DNA from: Paracentrotus lividus | Taxonomy: Eukaryota; Echinodermata; Echinoidea; Camarodonta; Echinidae | Reading direction: 5' to 3' | Assembly (NCBI GenBank): GCA_940671915.1 | Contig: CALNVZ010003434.1 | Coordinates: 14,550,184 to 14,614,183, forward strand | DNA: 64,000 bases | Shown here: piece after piece, positions 26,901-41,900 of the stretch | How the letters are laid out: each line of letters begins with the position of its first letter | Position numbering within the stretch: position 1 is the stretch's first letter | Made by a program: the position numbers and the translations under genes | Notes under the pieces: model-generated | Databases searched by the model: none | The model's input: only the letters and a program-made list of their open reading frames with translations | Told to the model about the DNA's origin: nothing

Positions 26901-29900
26901 CAAACCTTGACCATCAAATAATGTACTTTTTCTTGTGTTGTCTACTGTTTGACTGTCTTGTCTTGTATAGTGTAATCGGGTTCACTGGATTGAGCTTACA
27001 ATAAGATAAGAGATGTGCTCTTTGCATGCCATGTATTTCGTTATAAGGTCAAGGAAATTATTAGTTACTACGATATCCGCAGATTGACACTAATGAGGAA
27101 ATAAAAATTAACCGTCATGATCTTGAAGATTTGTAGATTTTTGGGGATGGATGTTCGATATTCTAATAAGTGATCGTGAAATACAATCAAACAATCATTC
27201 ACGCTTTCAATTATCAATTCATTAATTACATGTATGAAAAGTTGTGTATTCAAAGATGTTGCAAAGAAAGTCCCTCCATTATAATGTTTAGTGAGAGGAA
27301 TAAGAACGAAAATACGACATCATAGACTGGATTCTGCAACACTTGCAGAAGTTGGCGTCGTGAAACTAGATTCAAAAACCTACTGTTATCACATCCATTT
27401 GCTCCTTCAGTTTCTTTATGTTTAATCTTAATCTTAAATTACAATCCCTCAACATGCTCCGTGCCATACAAACCACGGACACGTTGTTAGTAGATAACAA
27501 ATTTTGACCGTCTATCAAATCCAACATCCCATAAAATGCCAGAGTGCACATCGGGGTTGGCCAATTTCTGCAATTTGAGTGCGGTCAGCGCAGAGCTCAG
27601 CTCCAATAATCAATAACACAGCGCATCTGCTGGCCTTGTTAACTCAATGACGCTCGAAGTCTCAGGGTGTGTTCGTGGTTGGAAAATGTTTAAAGAGGAC
27701 ACGAATCATGAACTACGCAATTACAAACACAACACAATCAAGATCAGCAGCAGCACTGTTGGTCGAAAAAAACACTGATCATAACGTGAATTGTCCTTTA
27801 AATTCCCCACTTTCCAAATTGACCTTCAGTGCAGCTTACATTTGTATTAATGCTCAAGGTCGCAAAATTGAAGCTGATCTCCTTTCAAAATGCACATTTT
27901 TGGGCATTTAAACTTTCGTCAGAATGGAGATCCGAAAGACTGGGAACGGGGGACCATGAACATACTTTTTGTTTCTATGAAACATGAGGTTTTGGTTTTG
28001 TAATTGCATTCGTGTCATGGTACTGGTTCCTGTTTTGAATTTTTGTTGGACCATGACTCACCTAGGATATGTTTGGAAAAGAAACACGGTCTCCGTAGGC
28101 AATGGATAACTTTGAAATAACGAGGTGGCTTGAAGGGCAAGATGAAAAAAAATTGTAAATTTAATAATGAGAGCGTGCTCCTGCCAGCCTTTGCTGTGGG
28201 TATGGAAGATGGGGATGAAAAGAGTGAGATGACTTTCGGAGTTGACTTCTCTCATGCTGTGTCTCAGTACTGTGACTAGAAATGCTCCATGTATCACTTT
28301 TATTTTGAATTAAATTTCGCAGCAATAATGTTAGTAGATATAGATGTATTTTAAAACTTTTTCTACTCTATATGTATAAATTTATTATGTTTTACAACCC
28401 TTGTCTATAAAATTTGATAATTATTATAGTGAAGTGAACTAAAGTTATCAGCTCAATTGATGCACTTATTTATATAACAAGCCAAATCCCAAAAAATTAG
28501 CATTCGGAAACAGATCAATTATTCTCATATAAACAATTTTTTTTTAAATCTTATTTTTTTAATATTTAAATATTTAAAAAAAAATTTATTATAATGTTTG
28601 GGGGAATTAATTTGAAGCTTTCAATATTCTTTTTTTTTTTTTTAGGGGGGGGGTAGGATGGGAAGGGATTGTTATAAATATTTAGAATTTCTCTTGGACC
28701 TAAAATTTAATATCATTTTCATCCCAGGAAGAAAAGGGGGAGGGGTTGTCAAGCTAAGATTTGTTGAATGTGAGGTCAAAAGACAGCAGGTATAGATTTG
28801 TCTGGTAGATTTGGACTGGAAGACATTGATTCTGTCATTGAGGACACTCAGAACGTGTCTACTTTCTCTATACAGTCCTGTTTTTGTAAATGGTACACCC
28901 GAGGAAAAAATAAATTTAGATATGAAATCTTTTCAAATATTATGTGTATGGTATCAAATTAAAGCCAATATACATGTACAATTCTTTTTCTTGCTGATGC
29001 AAATTATTTCAAATAATTTGTTTTTAGAACAAATTTATGCTAATTTTGTGTGATAACAAAGAAGTAGATTTACACAAACACATTGTCTTCACAGGCAATT
29101 TTGGCGGCTTATGTGCGAAACTACACAAGGCATGGCACAGCGTGTGCAAAATGATCATATCTAGTCGTGAGATTCTCAAAAATCTACAGCACCAAATGAG
29201 ATGGAAAAAATTGCAGAAGAAAGCCTACATGTATTTTTCCTGCTTTATCGAAATACCAGCGTTGCCAGGTTGTGTCACGAATCTTCATATAATGTAAAAC
29301 ATGTTTTCCATTTGTACATTCTAATTTGATACAGACTGTACTAAAACTCCACTGTTATGAACAAATATGATTACTCAGTGCTATCTGATGGTTGTAAACC
29401 TTGCCCCTCCTTGGTCCTTTATTCTCCTATGTTCAGTAAACATAAATTCAATATGTCTATTTCCCTTTTCTGGTCAGACATTGCCCTTGACACTCGTTAG
29501 CACTTCAGAAATATAGCTCATATATGTATTAAGCGTTGCAAACACAAAATAAATAGTAAACCTGCATGTGTAGGCTATCTTGGGAAAATACACTACATGT
29601 ACCGTATGTAGTGCGTTATATTGTGAAAGAGACTTCTTTAAATTTTGGATACATTTTATTTGAACTTGATCAAAAATTTATATCATACAATAGACTACAA
29701 CAGACACCTGAAACGAAACAAGTTTCTGGTATGAATTTTCTAAACCAGACACTGTATGAGGGAAACACCTTTTTTTGAAATTTTTTTTTGATAGTTGAAA
29801 TCTGAACAAAAGAACTCCTTGATTTGAAGCAGATTTATTTACATCAATCAGACTGTTTTGATGTACATGTAATCTTTTCTGAAAATGTGAGTTTTGAATA

Positions 29901-32900
29901 TCAAGACAATTTCCCTCATGTTTGACTTATGATGTTTGGAGATGATTAGATTTATATTGAGTCTTTTGTCTCTTCTAGAAGCTGGGTTATAGTTTGGGTG
30001 AAACCTTCAAGTTTGAATTGATTGTCATAGAAGAAGGTTACATGAAAAAGGAGATCCTAACGTAATATGTTGATAAGGAAAATGGAAAATGTCTCTGTTC
30101 TGGAAAATTAGCTAATTTGGCTTTTTTTATAGAATAATGTGTTGCATCACATCAAAATGAAACAAGTCACTTCGCAAACTCAGCAAAGGGTTGACCAAGA
30201 AAATGGGAAAAATATTGAAATTCTCCAATTTGGGGAGAAATATTATTTTGATCTTCTGAGTCTTCAATTTTTCATGTGTGCTCTGTAAAAAAACAAAAAC
30301 AGTAAAGGAAAAGTTTTTAATAATTGATTGATTTGCTGATATCTCTGACTCTTTTCTGGATATGATATGTCACATAAAACAACTCACAAACATGGAAAGG
30401 GAGGAGAATCTCAGGATATATTCCTATTTCATTTCTGACATATCATGTATACGCAGGTGAGAGCCGAACATAACATTTGGGCTGTCATCTGGTTTACTAC
30501 TTTAGTTCGTCAAAGGTCAGTTGACAACTATGCGTTCCCCTAGTAACCTATAACAAATTGCATACAAAAGATATCATTATTTGTTATAAGATCCTTTTAA
30601 TTTTTTTTCTTTTTTTTTTGAGGGGGGGGATTTCTATAAGCATTTCTCTAGCTCACACAATTACACAACTCAAGATTACATACACGATAACATGTTTCCT
30701 TCTAAGACGAAGGAGGTGAATATAATCTTTAGTATTGTACACCTTTCGGAAAAGCCCTGAGGTATGATTTTTAATTCTATGAACCCTTCATTAGTCACAT
30801 GGATTAGGAGTAACAAAAGAGATAGATTAGTTGTAAACCGGCCAAGGGATACAAGCTTCGAGACTGGTGGAGATGGTTTCTTGTTTGAACGCAAGCCCAG
30901 ACTCTTGTCAGTTCCCAGTAACTGTCATTTGACATGGCATTAATATAAACTTACCACCTCTGATCCAGGAGAGGTACAGGTGTATTTGGTACACGATAGA
31001 GAGAATTCCTACAACCTTTACCCTGAGTTGACTCATTCACAGAACAAGCTAATTTTAACTTTCTTGGTAATGGTGGATCAGTGCAATGTTTTAAAAACAA
31101 TGTCATATTAGGAGATAGGACTACATTGTTTCAACTACTGTACCCCATGAGGACAATTACCCCCAGACAACTACCCCCACCAAAATCTACGTCCCTACGA
31201 ACACCTACACCTTACCTTTATCTGGGTATAGATGTCCTGGGGGTAATTGTCCGGGGTAGTTTTTGTCTTGCGACCTATATGTAGTACCGCTAGGTTTTCA
31301 ACTAGGTTTTGGAAATACTGAAAGATCATTTTATGATCTCGTCTGGGGAGGGGGGGGTGTATTATAAATCTCAAACTTTACGGGCGCCAATAGACCAGAC
31401 GCTCTGCTATGGATACAACTGTACAATTTCATGTCATGTCTAATGTTTTTCTTTAGGATGCTATGATTAAACATTGTACACTGAGCATGAACAATGTTCA
31501 CTCAAGGATAATGTGTCATTCCATATGCCGTTAACTCGCAGAAGGAACTACATACATGTACCACGTAATATTGTCAAAAAGTAAAAAGGAAGAGGTGTTC
31601 TGTCTGGAATAATCAACAGGAAATCTCTTTGAAAACAAAAGATGCTTTTGAAGGAAAGAAGGGTTACGGTCAAGGAAAAGTGTATCAGTCATGCTAAATC
31701 TAGAAGGATTGAAAGATCTTTTTGTACGAATTAGGTCGATGATGATTATGTAAAGATTGGTTTAAGTTTACTCTACTTGTCTCAAACAACTTCAGTTCCC
31801 ATTGCAGCGTCAGTTCCTAGTCTAGATGACCGTATTAAAAAAAACAACAATATTAACACATAAAAAAAGATAATAAGATAAATAAAAGAAATAAAAAGTT
31901 AAATATAATAAAATAAGTATATATAAAATAACAAGAAAACAATAAAAAAAAAAAAGAAAAGAAAAAATAAAAGAAGAACATATAAAAAAATAAAAAAAAA
32001 AAAAAAAACATAAAAAAAAAAAAAAAAAATTAAAAAAAAATAAATAAAAAAAGATAAAAGAATTATAAAAAAAAAATACAAAATAAATAATAACAAAACC
32101 AAAAAAAATTTATAAAAAAAAAAAAAAAAAAAATAAAAAAGATTATTTTTTTAAAAGTAAAAAACAAAAAAAAAAATAAAGAAAAACAAAATAAAAAGAA
32201 AAAAATAAATAAAAAAAAATATGAAAGTTATAAAAATAAAATATATAATAAATTACTAAACAAAATAAAAATAAATAAAAGAATAATAAAACAAATAGAA
32301 ATCTGATAGACTAATAAAAAACAATAACAAAAATAATAAAATAGACTAAGTTGATACGATTGCTTCAAAGACAGAAGAAAAAGAAAATATGATACTAAAA
32401 AAAAAAACAAAAAAAAAAAAAAAATAAATAAAAGTTAAAAAAAAAGTAAAAAGAAAAAAAAAAAAAAAAAAAAATAAAACACAAAAAGAAGACATAATAA
32501 ATATAAAAAACATAAGACATGAAATAATAAAAATAATAACCAAAAATAATAAATAAATTAAAAAAATAAAAAATTAACAAAAAAATAAAAAAAAAATAAA
32601 AAACAAAATTAAATGAAATACAAAAAAAAATAAAATTTTAAAAAAAAAAAATAAATAAAAATAAAAAAAAAAACAAAAAAATAAAAAAAAAAACTAAAAA
32701 AGAAAAAAAAATAAAATACAAAAAGAAAAAAAAAAAACAAAATAAAATGCAAAAAAAAAAAAAAACACAAAAAAGCTCGAAACAAAGGAAAATAATTAAA
32801 TAAAAAATAAAAAAAAAAAAAAAAAACAAATAAAAAAAAAGAAAACATAATGCAGTCATGGACAGTTAAAAGACCAAGAATAAACAAAACTGATAGGATA

Positions 32901-35900
32901 CAATTTCGGATCCCCACACACATCACCGGCAATGGGAAGCCATGCCGAGAGCCCCCCCCCCCCCCTAAGTGCCCTATGCCCTTATCCAAAATCCGTGTTT
33001 GGCATGCAGATTTGTGCCCTTTCGAAACTTTGAGTGTATGTAATTAAGAAAAAGTGNNNNNNNNNNNNNNNNNNNNNNNNNGATGGGGGGGGGGTGTATT
33101 AATAAATCTCAAACTTTAGACGGGCGCTAATAGACCAGACCTCTGACTATGGAACAACACTGCTACAATTTCATGTCATGTCTATGTTTTTCTTTAGGAT
33201 CTATGATAAACATTGTACATGAGCATGAACAATGTCACTCAAGGATAATGTGTCATTCCATATGCCTGTATCCCAGACAGGACTACATAAATGTACCACG
33301 TAAATATTGTCAAAAAAGTAAGAAGGAAGAGGTGTTCTGTCTGGATAATCAACAGGAAATCTCTTTGAAACAAAAGATGCTTTTTGAATGGAAAGAATGG
33401 GTTACGGTCAAGGAAAAAGTGTATCAGTCATGCTAAATCTAGAAGGATTGAAAGATCTTTTTGTACGAATTGGTCGATGAATTGATATGAAAGATATGTT
33501 AACATTACATTGTGCAGTCTATTCTGGAACAGTTAAATGACCATGAATACAACAAAGAATTTGATAGATTACAAGCAGTTATTCGAATCCAGGGCTAAAT
33601 TACCGGACAATGGGAAGCCATGGCCGTAAGCCCTCCCCCCCCCCCTTAATGGCCCTAGGTGCCTTTCCAAAATTCCCTGTTTGGCATTTGCAGATTTTGT
33701 TGCCTTTCTAACATTTGAGTTTGTATGTAATTAAGAAAAAGTGCCATGGAAATTGCTTTGCCTTAAAAGTGACAAATTTAAGGCCTGTCATCCATATTGA
33801 AAACATACACTTTTATTCTCTTACAATGTACATGTATGTTGTGTCAGTGTTCAGTACAGTTTGTGTAAAAAAAATGGTACAGTCGAAAAAAAATATTTAG
33901 GTGTGAAATATTTTCAAATAATGTTGTGTATGTGGTATCAAAATAAAGCCAAAAGATTTTCCTTGCCGATGTGCTTTGTTCTGTATAATTTGCTGTCGTA
34001 AAAACAAAAAGTTATGCAAATTTTTGTGCGACGAGAAACAAATTTGAAATTGAGCACTTCATGGCCATTATGCGAACCCTATACACAAAGGCATGGGACG
34101 GCGTTGCGAAAAGGGATTTTTCTTGATTGTAGAAACTAGTCATATTTTAAAAATTACAACACACAAATGTGATGAAAAAAATTGCAGAAGAAAGTCTGAT
34201 TTTCCTGCTTTACCTCTCAGAACGCTGTAAAAAAAAATGCATATTAAACAGTTGGTTAAAAATATTACCAATAATGTATTAAAAGAAAAGTTGGTTAAAA
34301 ACAAGTTGGTTAACGTGAAAAGCATGGGTTGGTTAAAAAAGCCATTCCAATTTTAACAATAGTTGGTTAAAAAAATTGGTCACGTGGAAGAAAACAACCA
34401 ATGGGAAACGGGGATTTAACAAAAATAGCGCTCCGTCCTCGCGCTAGAAATCTTGCGATTTTGATTTATACACGTAAAGATATAGTGCGCCTAATTCATT
34501 GTGCAACGTATTTTGTTCGCGACGACAAACAAGGTTACACAAGCTGACTGCTGGTCTGTGGCCTATCTTGACAATCTGATCAAAGTATAATTGGTAGGTA
34601 GAAATGACTTGAAGAGTATAGGCCTGTGATATAGGACTAACACGCATTTGTTTTTAGACTACATGGCCAGTACGGTTCCTAATTATTTCGGTTGAGACGT
34701 TAGATCTAGCGTTAACTAGTATATAACTTGCCTGAAATTTATGCAGCTCCGTGTAGAATCTAAAACTTCGCTCTCCAACAGCTTGGTCTCGGCTAAGTCT
34801 TGAGGTCATAGATTTAGTTGGCTAAATATTAGAACTACGTTAGAACCATCACTTGCATCTAATTTAGCCTAAATATTTTTAGACCTCTAGTTATAGTCCA
34901 ATGAGGCCTACTTGACTGGTTTAAGAGTGATGACCTTGGAATCTAAACGTAGATCTAGGCAGCATCTCGTTTCTATATTAGGATCTATAATTAGATCCAG
35001 TTTAGATCTCAGATACTGGTAGATTGTGGACCTAACGTCTGAACCGAAGTAATGATATTGTACTGACTCACTGGACCAATACTTAGGCTGCTGTAGGCCT
35101 CCCTGTTTAGGCCAACAAATAATGCAGTGTGTCCTAATAATATCAGGATAATCTCTTCATGTTATTTGTACATACTTTGATCAAATTGTCAAAGGCGGTC
35201 CAGTCCGGTCTATTCGCTTGATTTTTTTTAACCAACATGTGTATAAAAAAAGAAATTTAACACAATTAAGTATTAAAAAAATTAACCAACTAGGGTTGGT
35301 TAAAATATTTAACCAACTTTTTATTAAAAGTTTTTAATACATAATTGGTTAAATTTTAACCAACTGGGGTTGATTAACCGGTTTAACCACAGTTGGTAAG
35401 AGCAGGTTCTATTATTGAACCAACGGTTGGTTAAAATTTTTGGCCGTTGGTTAAAATTTTTCTGAGAGTGTATGAAAATACGAAAACAATAGCATGCTGT
35501 GATTAATCTTCATACTATAAAAAATGTTTTCCACTTGTACCATTTTATTTGACACCAGACTGTATAATGAAATTTTTAAGAAGGCACTTGGCTTGGTCCT
35601 TGGCACCTCTTTAAACGGAGTGTACAGTAGTGTACTGAATCCCCTTTTCGCTACATTCTGCATGAATGTACATGTGTTTATTGTAGTCTCCACAAATTAC
35701 AGGTTAAAATGTAAAAATCTGTCTTTACATGCCTGTCTGCCAAAATGATTTATTCCTACTGGTATTATTGGCTGAATATGTACAAGTATTTACATTACAA
35801 AGTTATTTCAGGATGCACATTAATGTCTAGACTACGTCACCCTTCTAAACATTGCCTCTTTCAAAATGAGAAAAGTAAAGAATAATTTTAAAATCTCTCA

Positions 35901-38900
35901 CCAGATAATTTTCTAATCATTGAATTTCATGAGAGCAGTCATAGTGTTTGATACTCGCAATCATTTTGCCTACCAATTGGCATCATAATGCATTTTAATC
36001 GGTGTATTTCAAAATATCAAAAGTGGACTTGTGAGATATATATTTACTACAAGTAAGTTGCATGTTCAATAAGCATAAAAGTGGATGATATATCATGAAT
36101 GATACAACAACAAAAAAATAATTTAAATAGTGTGAATGTTAACTCGTTCATTGAGACATGCCTAACACTTATCAAATATATTGATACAGGTCTTCTTCAA
36201 TTATTATTTATAATTATTATCAGGTCATTAACTTTTTCATTATTTTCCATTAAATCTAATAAAGAACTTACAAATGTAAATTAATTGAATAATGGTTTAG
36301 AACACAGTAGATAATAGGCATTTTATTTTAATTCTCATCAAAAATAAAATTATATTATAATTTTTGACATCTTAAAGAGTGAAAACAAATTAGTTTGCGT
36401 ACTGGTACACATATGGGGGAGAGTTTTCAAATTGTGTGTTATTTTGTGTTAATATTTATCTTATTTCAATCATTCTCACTCAGTATAATATGCTTAATGA
36501 ATTCAGAATTGGTTACAGGCCTCATTGATAAAAGACATTGTTTGAATTCTATTTATAAAATTGAGCTGTAGGCAATGTTGTTTATGATTTGAGCTTTAGA
36601 ACACAATGTTTTTATATTTACATTTTAAAATCTGAGTCTACTTGGTGTGGAGAATCTTAAACTCATTCCCCCATTGACACATGATGAACCTTAAATGATA
36701 TCCCCTATAATTTTCATAAAGTCTGACTCTAATAATGAGGTTAGATTAGAATATTTGTTTAAGGCATTTTTTGAGTTTCTATTCATACACTGTACATCAG
36801 GGAAAGATAGTTATATAACAAAGGCAGCTGCAAAAAATGATCACCAAAGTGTTCAATGATATGTATTGAACTTTGCCTGTTTGAGAGAAAATACATGCAT
36901 TTGTTTCTCTTTTGAGATATTAGTTTTGGATCGACAGGTACATTTTATGAAATATATTTGCAGAGGCGTTGATGCGCTCTGAGAATTCAAAGCATTGGTG
37001 GGCAAGGCATTGTGTGTTAGTAATGGCTTGCCCCACAATGCTTTAACAGTGGCTAGCTAGCTAGCTTGCCCAACCAATGCTTTGAATTCTCAGAGCGCAT
37101 AGTGCCTCTGATATATGAATGTTCCTGATATTGCTGCAATTGAAGTTGGTATTACGTCCCCACCCCGCCTTCTCGGTTTTAATTTTTATTTTTTCTGTAA
37201 TAAAGCATTTATTTTTTTTTTTTTTTTTTTGGCTGTAAATATCTGAATATTGGTCCATATAGTGTAAAGTCAATATTTTTGAGTGATTTTGGACTACTGT
37301 AGGTGGGAAATGTGCGAGAGGTTAATTTCATGATTTTTTTTGTGTGTGTGAAGTGTTCATTATCAACCTGTAATATAAGAAGCGCATACAGCGAATGTTC
37401 CGAGGAGGAACTCATGAAAATTTGCGAAAATAAAACCATTGCGAAAAATAACGCACTTATACATTAGGTATCAGATCTGTCTGCTCCATATGCTCTCCCC
37501 ATTTGTGATAAGTTACATCTATTCTATTCAGTGTTCAGAACTCCAGCACTTACTGCTGTCTACTTTTTTAAAATAATTTTTCAGTAATGATAAAGGGAAA
37601 TACATCCCAACCTATGTATATGTGAATTCTCATATTGTATATTTTATTTGTTCATATTTTATACCGCCGAGCTTTGAATTGTTTGTATTTATTTACCAAC
37701 AAAGAAAATGGCTTAAATTTGTTGAAACTCACACGAAACTTGTATCTCGTACTTGGTACTGAAGCATACATTTAAATGTATGTTTATCAACACTGCATTG
37801 GGTAATGCATGGTATTTGAATCTCTTTTTATTAGAAAGCAAACATTTTGATGGGCTTTTGCATAATAAATGTATTAGAGGAATTATTTATTTGCGATTGT
37901 CTTTAAGAAGCCATCGTACTGTACATATATGAGCTGAATTTTGAAAGGTTTATTTTTTTTCAGCAAATTATGTAGTCAATCCTCAATATAATTTCCATTT
38001 GATCATTCATAATTCTATTCCAGTAAATTAAAACATCACAAAACTAATCTCCACAAATTTCGCTCCTGCATGCAGTCTGAACTTATGATTGATATCAAGT
38101 TATGTAAAATGTTGGCTAAAAAGGGCCTTCATGTACAGTCTATCTGCAGATAACTATCAAAAAACAAATAATAATATACTGTATTGTCACCGGAAAATTG
38201 CATTGAGAGTTTCAACAAGTATCCTATGGAAAATTGGCTTTGCCTTAAAAGTGACAAAATTTAAGGCCTGTCAATCCATATTGAAAACATACACTTTTAT
38301 CTCTTACATGTACATGTATGTGTGTCAGTGTTCAGTACAGTTTGTGTAAAAAAAAATGGTACAGTCGGAAAAAAAATATTTAGGTGTGAAATATTTTCAA
38401 ATAATGTGTGTATGTGGTATCAAAATAAAGCCAAAAGATTTTCCTTGCCGATGTGCTTTGTTCTGTATAATTTGCTGTCGTAAAACAAAAGTTATGCAAA
38501 ATTTTGTGCGACGAGAAACAAATTGAAATTGAGCACTTCATGGCCATTATGCGAAACCTATACACAAAGGCATGGGACGGCGTGCGAAAAAGGGATTTTT
38601 TCTTGATTGTAGAAAACTAGTCATATTTTAAAAATTACAACACCAAATGTGATGAAAAAAATTGCAGAAGAAAGTCTGATTTTCCTGCTTTACCTCTAGA
38701 ACGCTGTAAAAAAATGCATATTAAACAGTTGGTTAAAAATATTAACCAATAATGTATTAAAAGAAAAGTTGGTTAAAAACAAGTTGGTTAACGTGAAAAA
38801 GCATGGGTTGGTTAAAAAAGCCATTCCAATTTTAACCAATAGATTGGTTAAAAAATTGGTCACGTGGAAGAAAACAACCAATGGGAAACGGGGATTTAAA

Positions 38901-41900
38901 CAAATACGCGCTCCGTCCTCGCGCTAGAATCTTGCGATTTTGATTTATACAGTAGTAGATATGTGCGGCTATTCATTGTGACGTATTTTGTTCGCGACGA
39001 CAACAAGGTTACACAAGCTGACTGCCTGGTCTGGCTGGACCTATCTTGACAATCTGATCAAAGTATATTGGTAGGTAGAAATGACTTGAAGAGTATAGGC
39101 CTGTGATATAGGACTAACACGCATTATGTTTTAGACTACATGGCCAGTACGGTTCCTAATTATTTCGGTTGAGACGTTAGACCTAGCGTTAACTTAGGTA
39201 TTAAACTTGCCTGAAATTTATGCAGCTCCGGTGTAGAATCTAAATACTTCGCTCTCCAACCAGCTTGGTCTCGGACTAAGTCTTGAGGTCATAGATTTAG
39301 TTGGCTAAATATTAGAACTACGTTAGAACCATCACTTGCATCTAAATTTAGCCTAAATATTTTTAGACCTCTAGATTATAGTCCAATGAGGCCTACTTGA
39401 CTGGTTTAAGAGTGATGACCTTGGAATCTAAACGTAGAATCTAGGCCAGCATCTCGTTTCTATATTCTAGATCTATAATTAGATCCAGTTAGATCTCAGA
39501 TACTGGACTAGATTGTGGACCTAACGTCTGAACCGAAGTAATGATATTGTACTGACTACTGGACCAATACTTAGGCTGCTGTAGGCCTACCCTGTTTAGG
39601 CCAACAAATAATGCATGTAGTCTAATAATACAGGCATAACTCTTCATGTTATTTGTACCAATACTTTGATCAAATTGTCAAAAGGCCGGTCCAGTCCGGT
39701 CTATCGCTTGATTTTTTTTAACCAACCATGATGTATTAAAAAAAGAAATTAACCAATTAAGTATTAAAAAAATTAACCAACTAGGGTTGGTTAAAATATT
39801 TTAACCAACTTTTTATTAAAGTTTTAATACATAATTGGTTAAATTTTAACCAACTGGGGTTGGTTAACGCGTTTAACCAACAGTTGGTAAGTTCATATTT
39901 GAACCAACGGTTGGTTAAAATTTTGGCCGGTTGGTTAAAATTTTTCTGAGAGTGTATGAAAATACCAAACAATAGCATGCTGTGATTAATCTTCATACTA
40001 TAAAAAAATGTTTTCCACTTGTACCATTTTATTTGACACAGACTGTATAATGAAATTTTTAAGAAGGCACTTGGCTTGGTCCTGAGCACCTCTTTATAAC
40101 AGGAGTGTACAGTAGTGTACTGAATCCCCCTTTTCGCTACATTCTGCATGAATGTACATGTGTTTCATTGTAGTCTCCACAAATTACAGGGTTAAAATGT
40201 AAAAATCTGTCTTTACAATGCCTGTCTGCCAAAAATGATTTATTCCTACTGGTATTATTGGCTGAATATGTACAAGTATCTTACATTACAAGTTATTTCA
40301 GGATGCACATTAATGTCTAGACATACGTCACCCTTCTAAACATTGCCTCTTTCAAAATGAGAAAAGTAAAGAAATAATTTTAAAATCTCTCAACCAGATA
40401 ATTTTCTAATCATTGAATTTCATGAAGCCAGTCATAGTGTTTTGATACTCGCATCATTTTGCCTACCAATTGGCATCATAATGCATTTTAATCGGTGTTC
40501 ATTCAAAATATCAAAAGTGACTTTGTGAGATATATATTCTACAAGTAAGTTGCATGTTCAATATAGCATAAAAGTGATGATATATCATGAATGATACAAC
40601 AACAAAAAAATAATTATAAAATAGTGTGAATGTTAACTCGTTCATTGAGACATGCTACACTTTACAATAATATTGATACAGGTCTTCTTCAAATTATTAT
40701 TTATAATTATTATCAGGTCATAACTTTTCATTATTTCCATTCAAATCTAAATAAAGAACTTACAAATGTAAATTAATTGAAATAATGGTTTAGAACCAGT
40801 AGATAATAGGCATTTTATTTTAATTCTCATCAAAAATAAAATTATATTTAATTTTTGACATCTTAAAAGTGAAAACAAATTAGTTTGCGTACTGGTACAC
40901 ATAATGGGGGAGAGTTTTCAAAATTGTGTGTTATTTTGTGTTAATATTTTCTCTTATTTTCAATCAATTCTCACTCAGATAATAATGCTTAATGAATTCA
41001 GAAATTGGTTACAGGCCTCATTGATAAAAGACATTGTTTGAATTTCTATTTATAAAATTGAGCTGTATGCAATGTTGTTTATGAATTTGAGCTTTAGAAA
41101 CACAAATGTTTTTATATTTACATTTTAAAATCTGAGTCTACCTTGGTGTGAGAATCTTAAACTCATTTTCCCCATTGACACATGATGAACCTTAAATGAT
41201 ATCCCCTATATTTTTCATTAAAGTCTGACTCTAAATAATGAGGTTAGATTAGAATATTTGTTTAAAGCCATTGTTTGAGTTTCTATTCATACACTGTACA
41301 ATCAGGGAAAGATAGTTATTAACAAAGGCAGCTGCAAAAAATGATCACCAAAGTGTTCACAATATGATGTATGAACTTTGCCTGTTTATGAGAGAAAATA
41401 CATGCATTTGTTTACTCTTTTGAGATATTAGTTTTGGAATCGACAGGTACATTTTAATGAAATATATATTGCAGAGGCGTTGATGCGCTCTGAGAATTCA
41501 AAGCATTGGTGGGGCAAGGCATTGTGTGTTAGTAATGGCTTGCCCCACCAATGCTTTAACAGTGGCTAGCTAGCTAGCTTGCCCCACCAATGCTTTGAAT
41601 TCTCAGAGCGCATCAGTGCCTCTGATATATTGAAATGTTCTCATATTGCTGCAATTGAAGTTGGAATTAAACGTCCCCCACCCCCTTCTCGGTTTTAATT
41701 TTTTATTTATTCTGTTAATAGCATTTATTTATTTTTTTTTTTTTTGGCTGTAAATATCTGAAAATTTGTCCATATAGTGTAAAAGTCAATATTTTTGTGA
41801 TTTTGGACTACTGTAGGTGGGGAAATGTGCGAGAGGTTAATTTCATGATTTTTTTGTGTGTGTGAAGTGTTCATTATCATACCTGTAAATATAGAAGCCA

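Larger units (their letters stand above)
11390..31345 (+). repeat. About 10 kb head-to-tail duplication (copies about 11390-21515 and 21516-31345)
   Basis: Two consecutive copies match along their whole length. Landmarks: AACACCATGA at about 11403 and 21519, the MITE at 16807 and 26742, the poly-T/G tract at about 18735 and 28630, and CTCGTCTGGGG at about 21508 and 31342. The copies differ chiefly by missing or extra single bases rather than substitutions, the pattern of uncorrected long reads. No coding gene was recognised in either copy apart from the candidate exon above. Confidence 0.9.
31345..33745 (+). repeat. Second abutting duplication, interrupted by A-rich junk and the gap
   Basis: The segment after GGGGGGGTGTATT at about 31350 recurs at about 33086 (AAATCTCAAACTTTA, AATAGACCAGAC). 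The end segments at 32850-33056 and 33500-33745 also correspond (CAATGGGAAGCCATG, TAATTAAGAAAAAGTG). The first copy holds about 1 kb of A-rich sequence; the two are separated by 25 N. Confidence 0.85.

Noticed and set aside
31899..32989. Several Phe-rich minus-strand frames
   Set aside because: Translation of the A-rich low-complexity tract.
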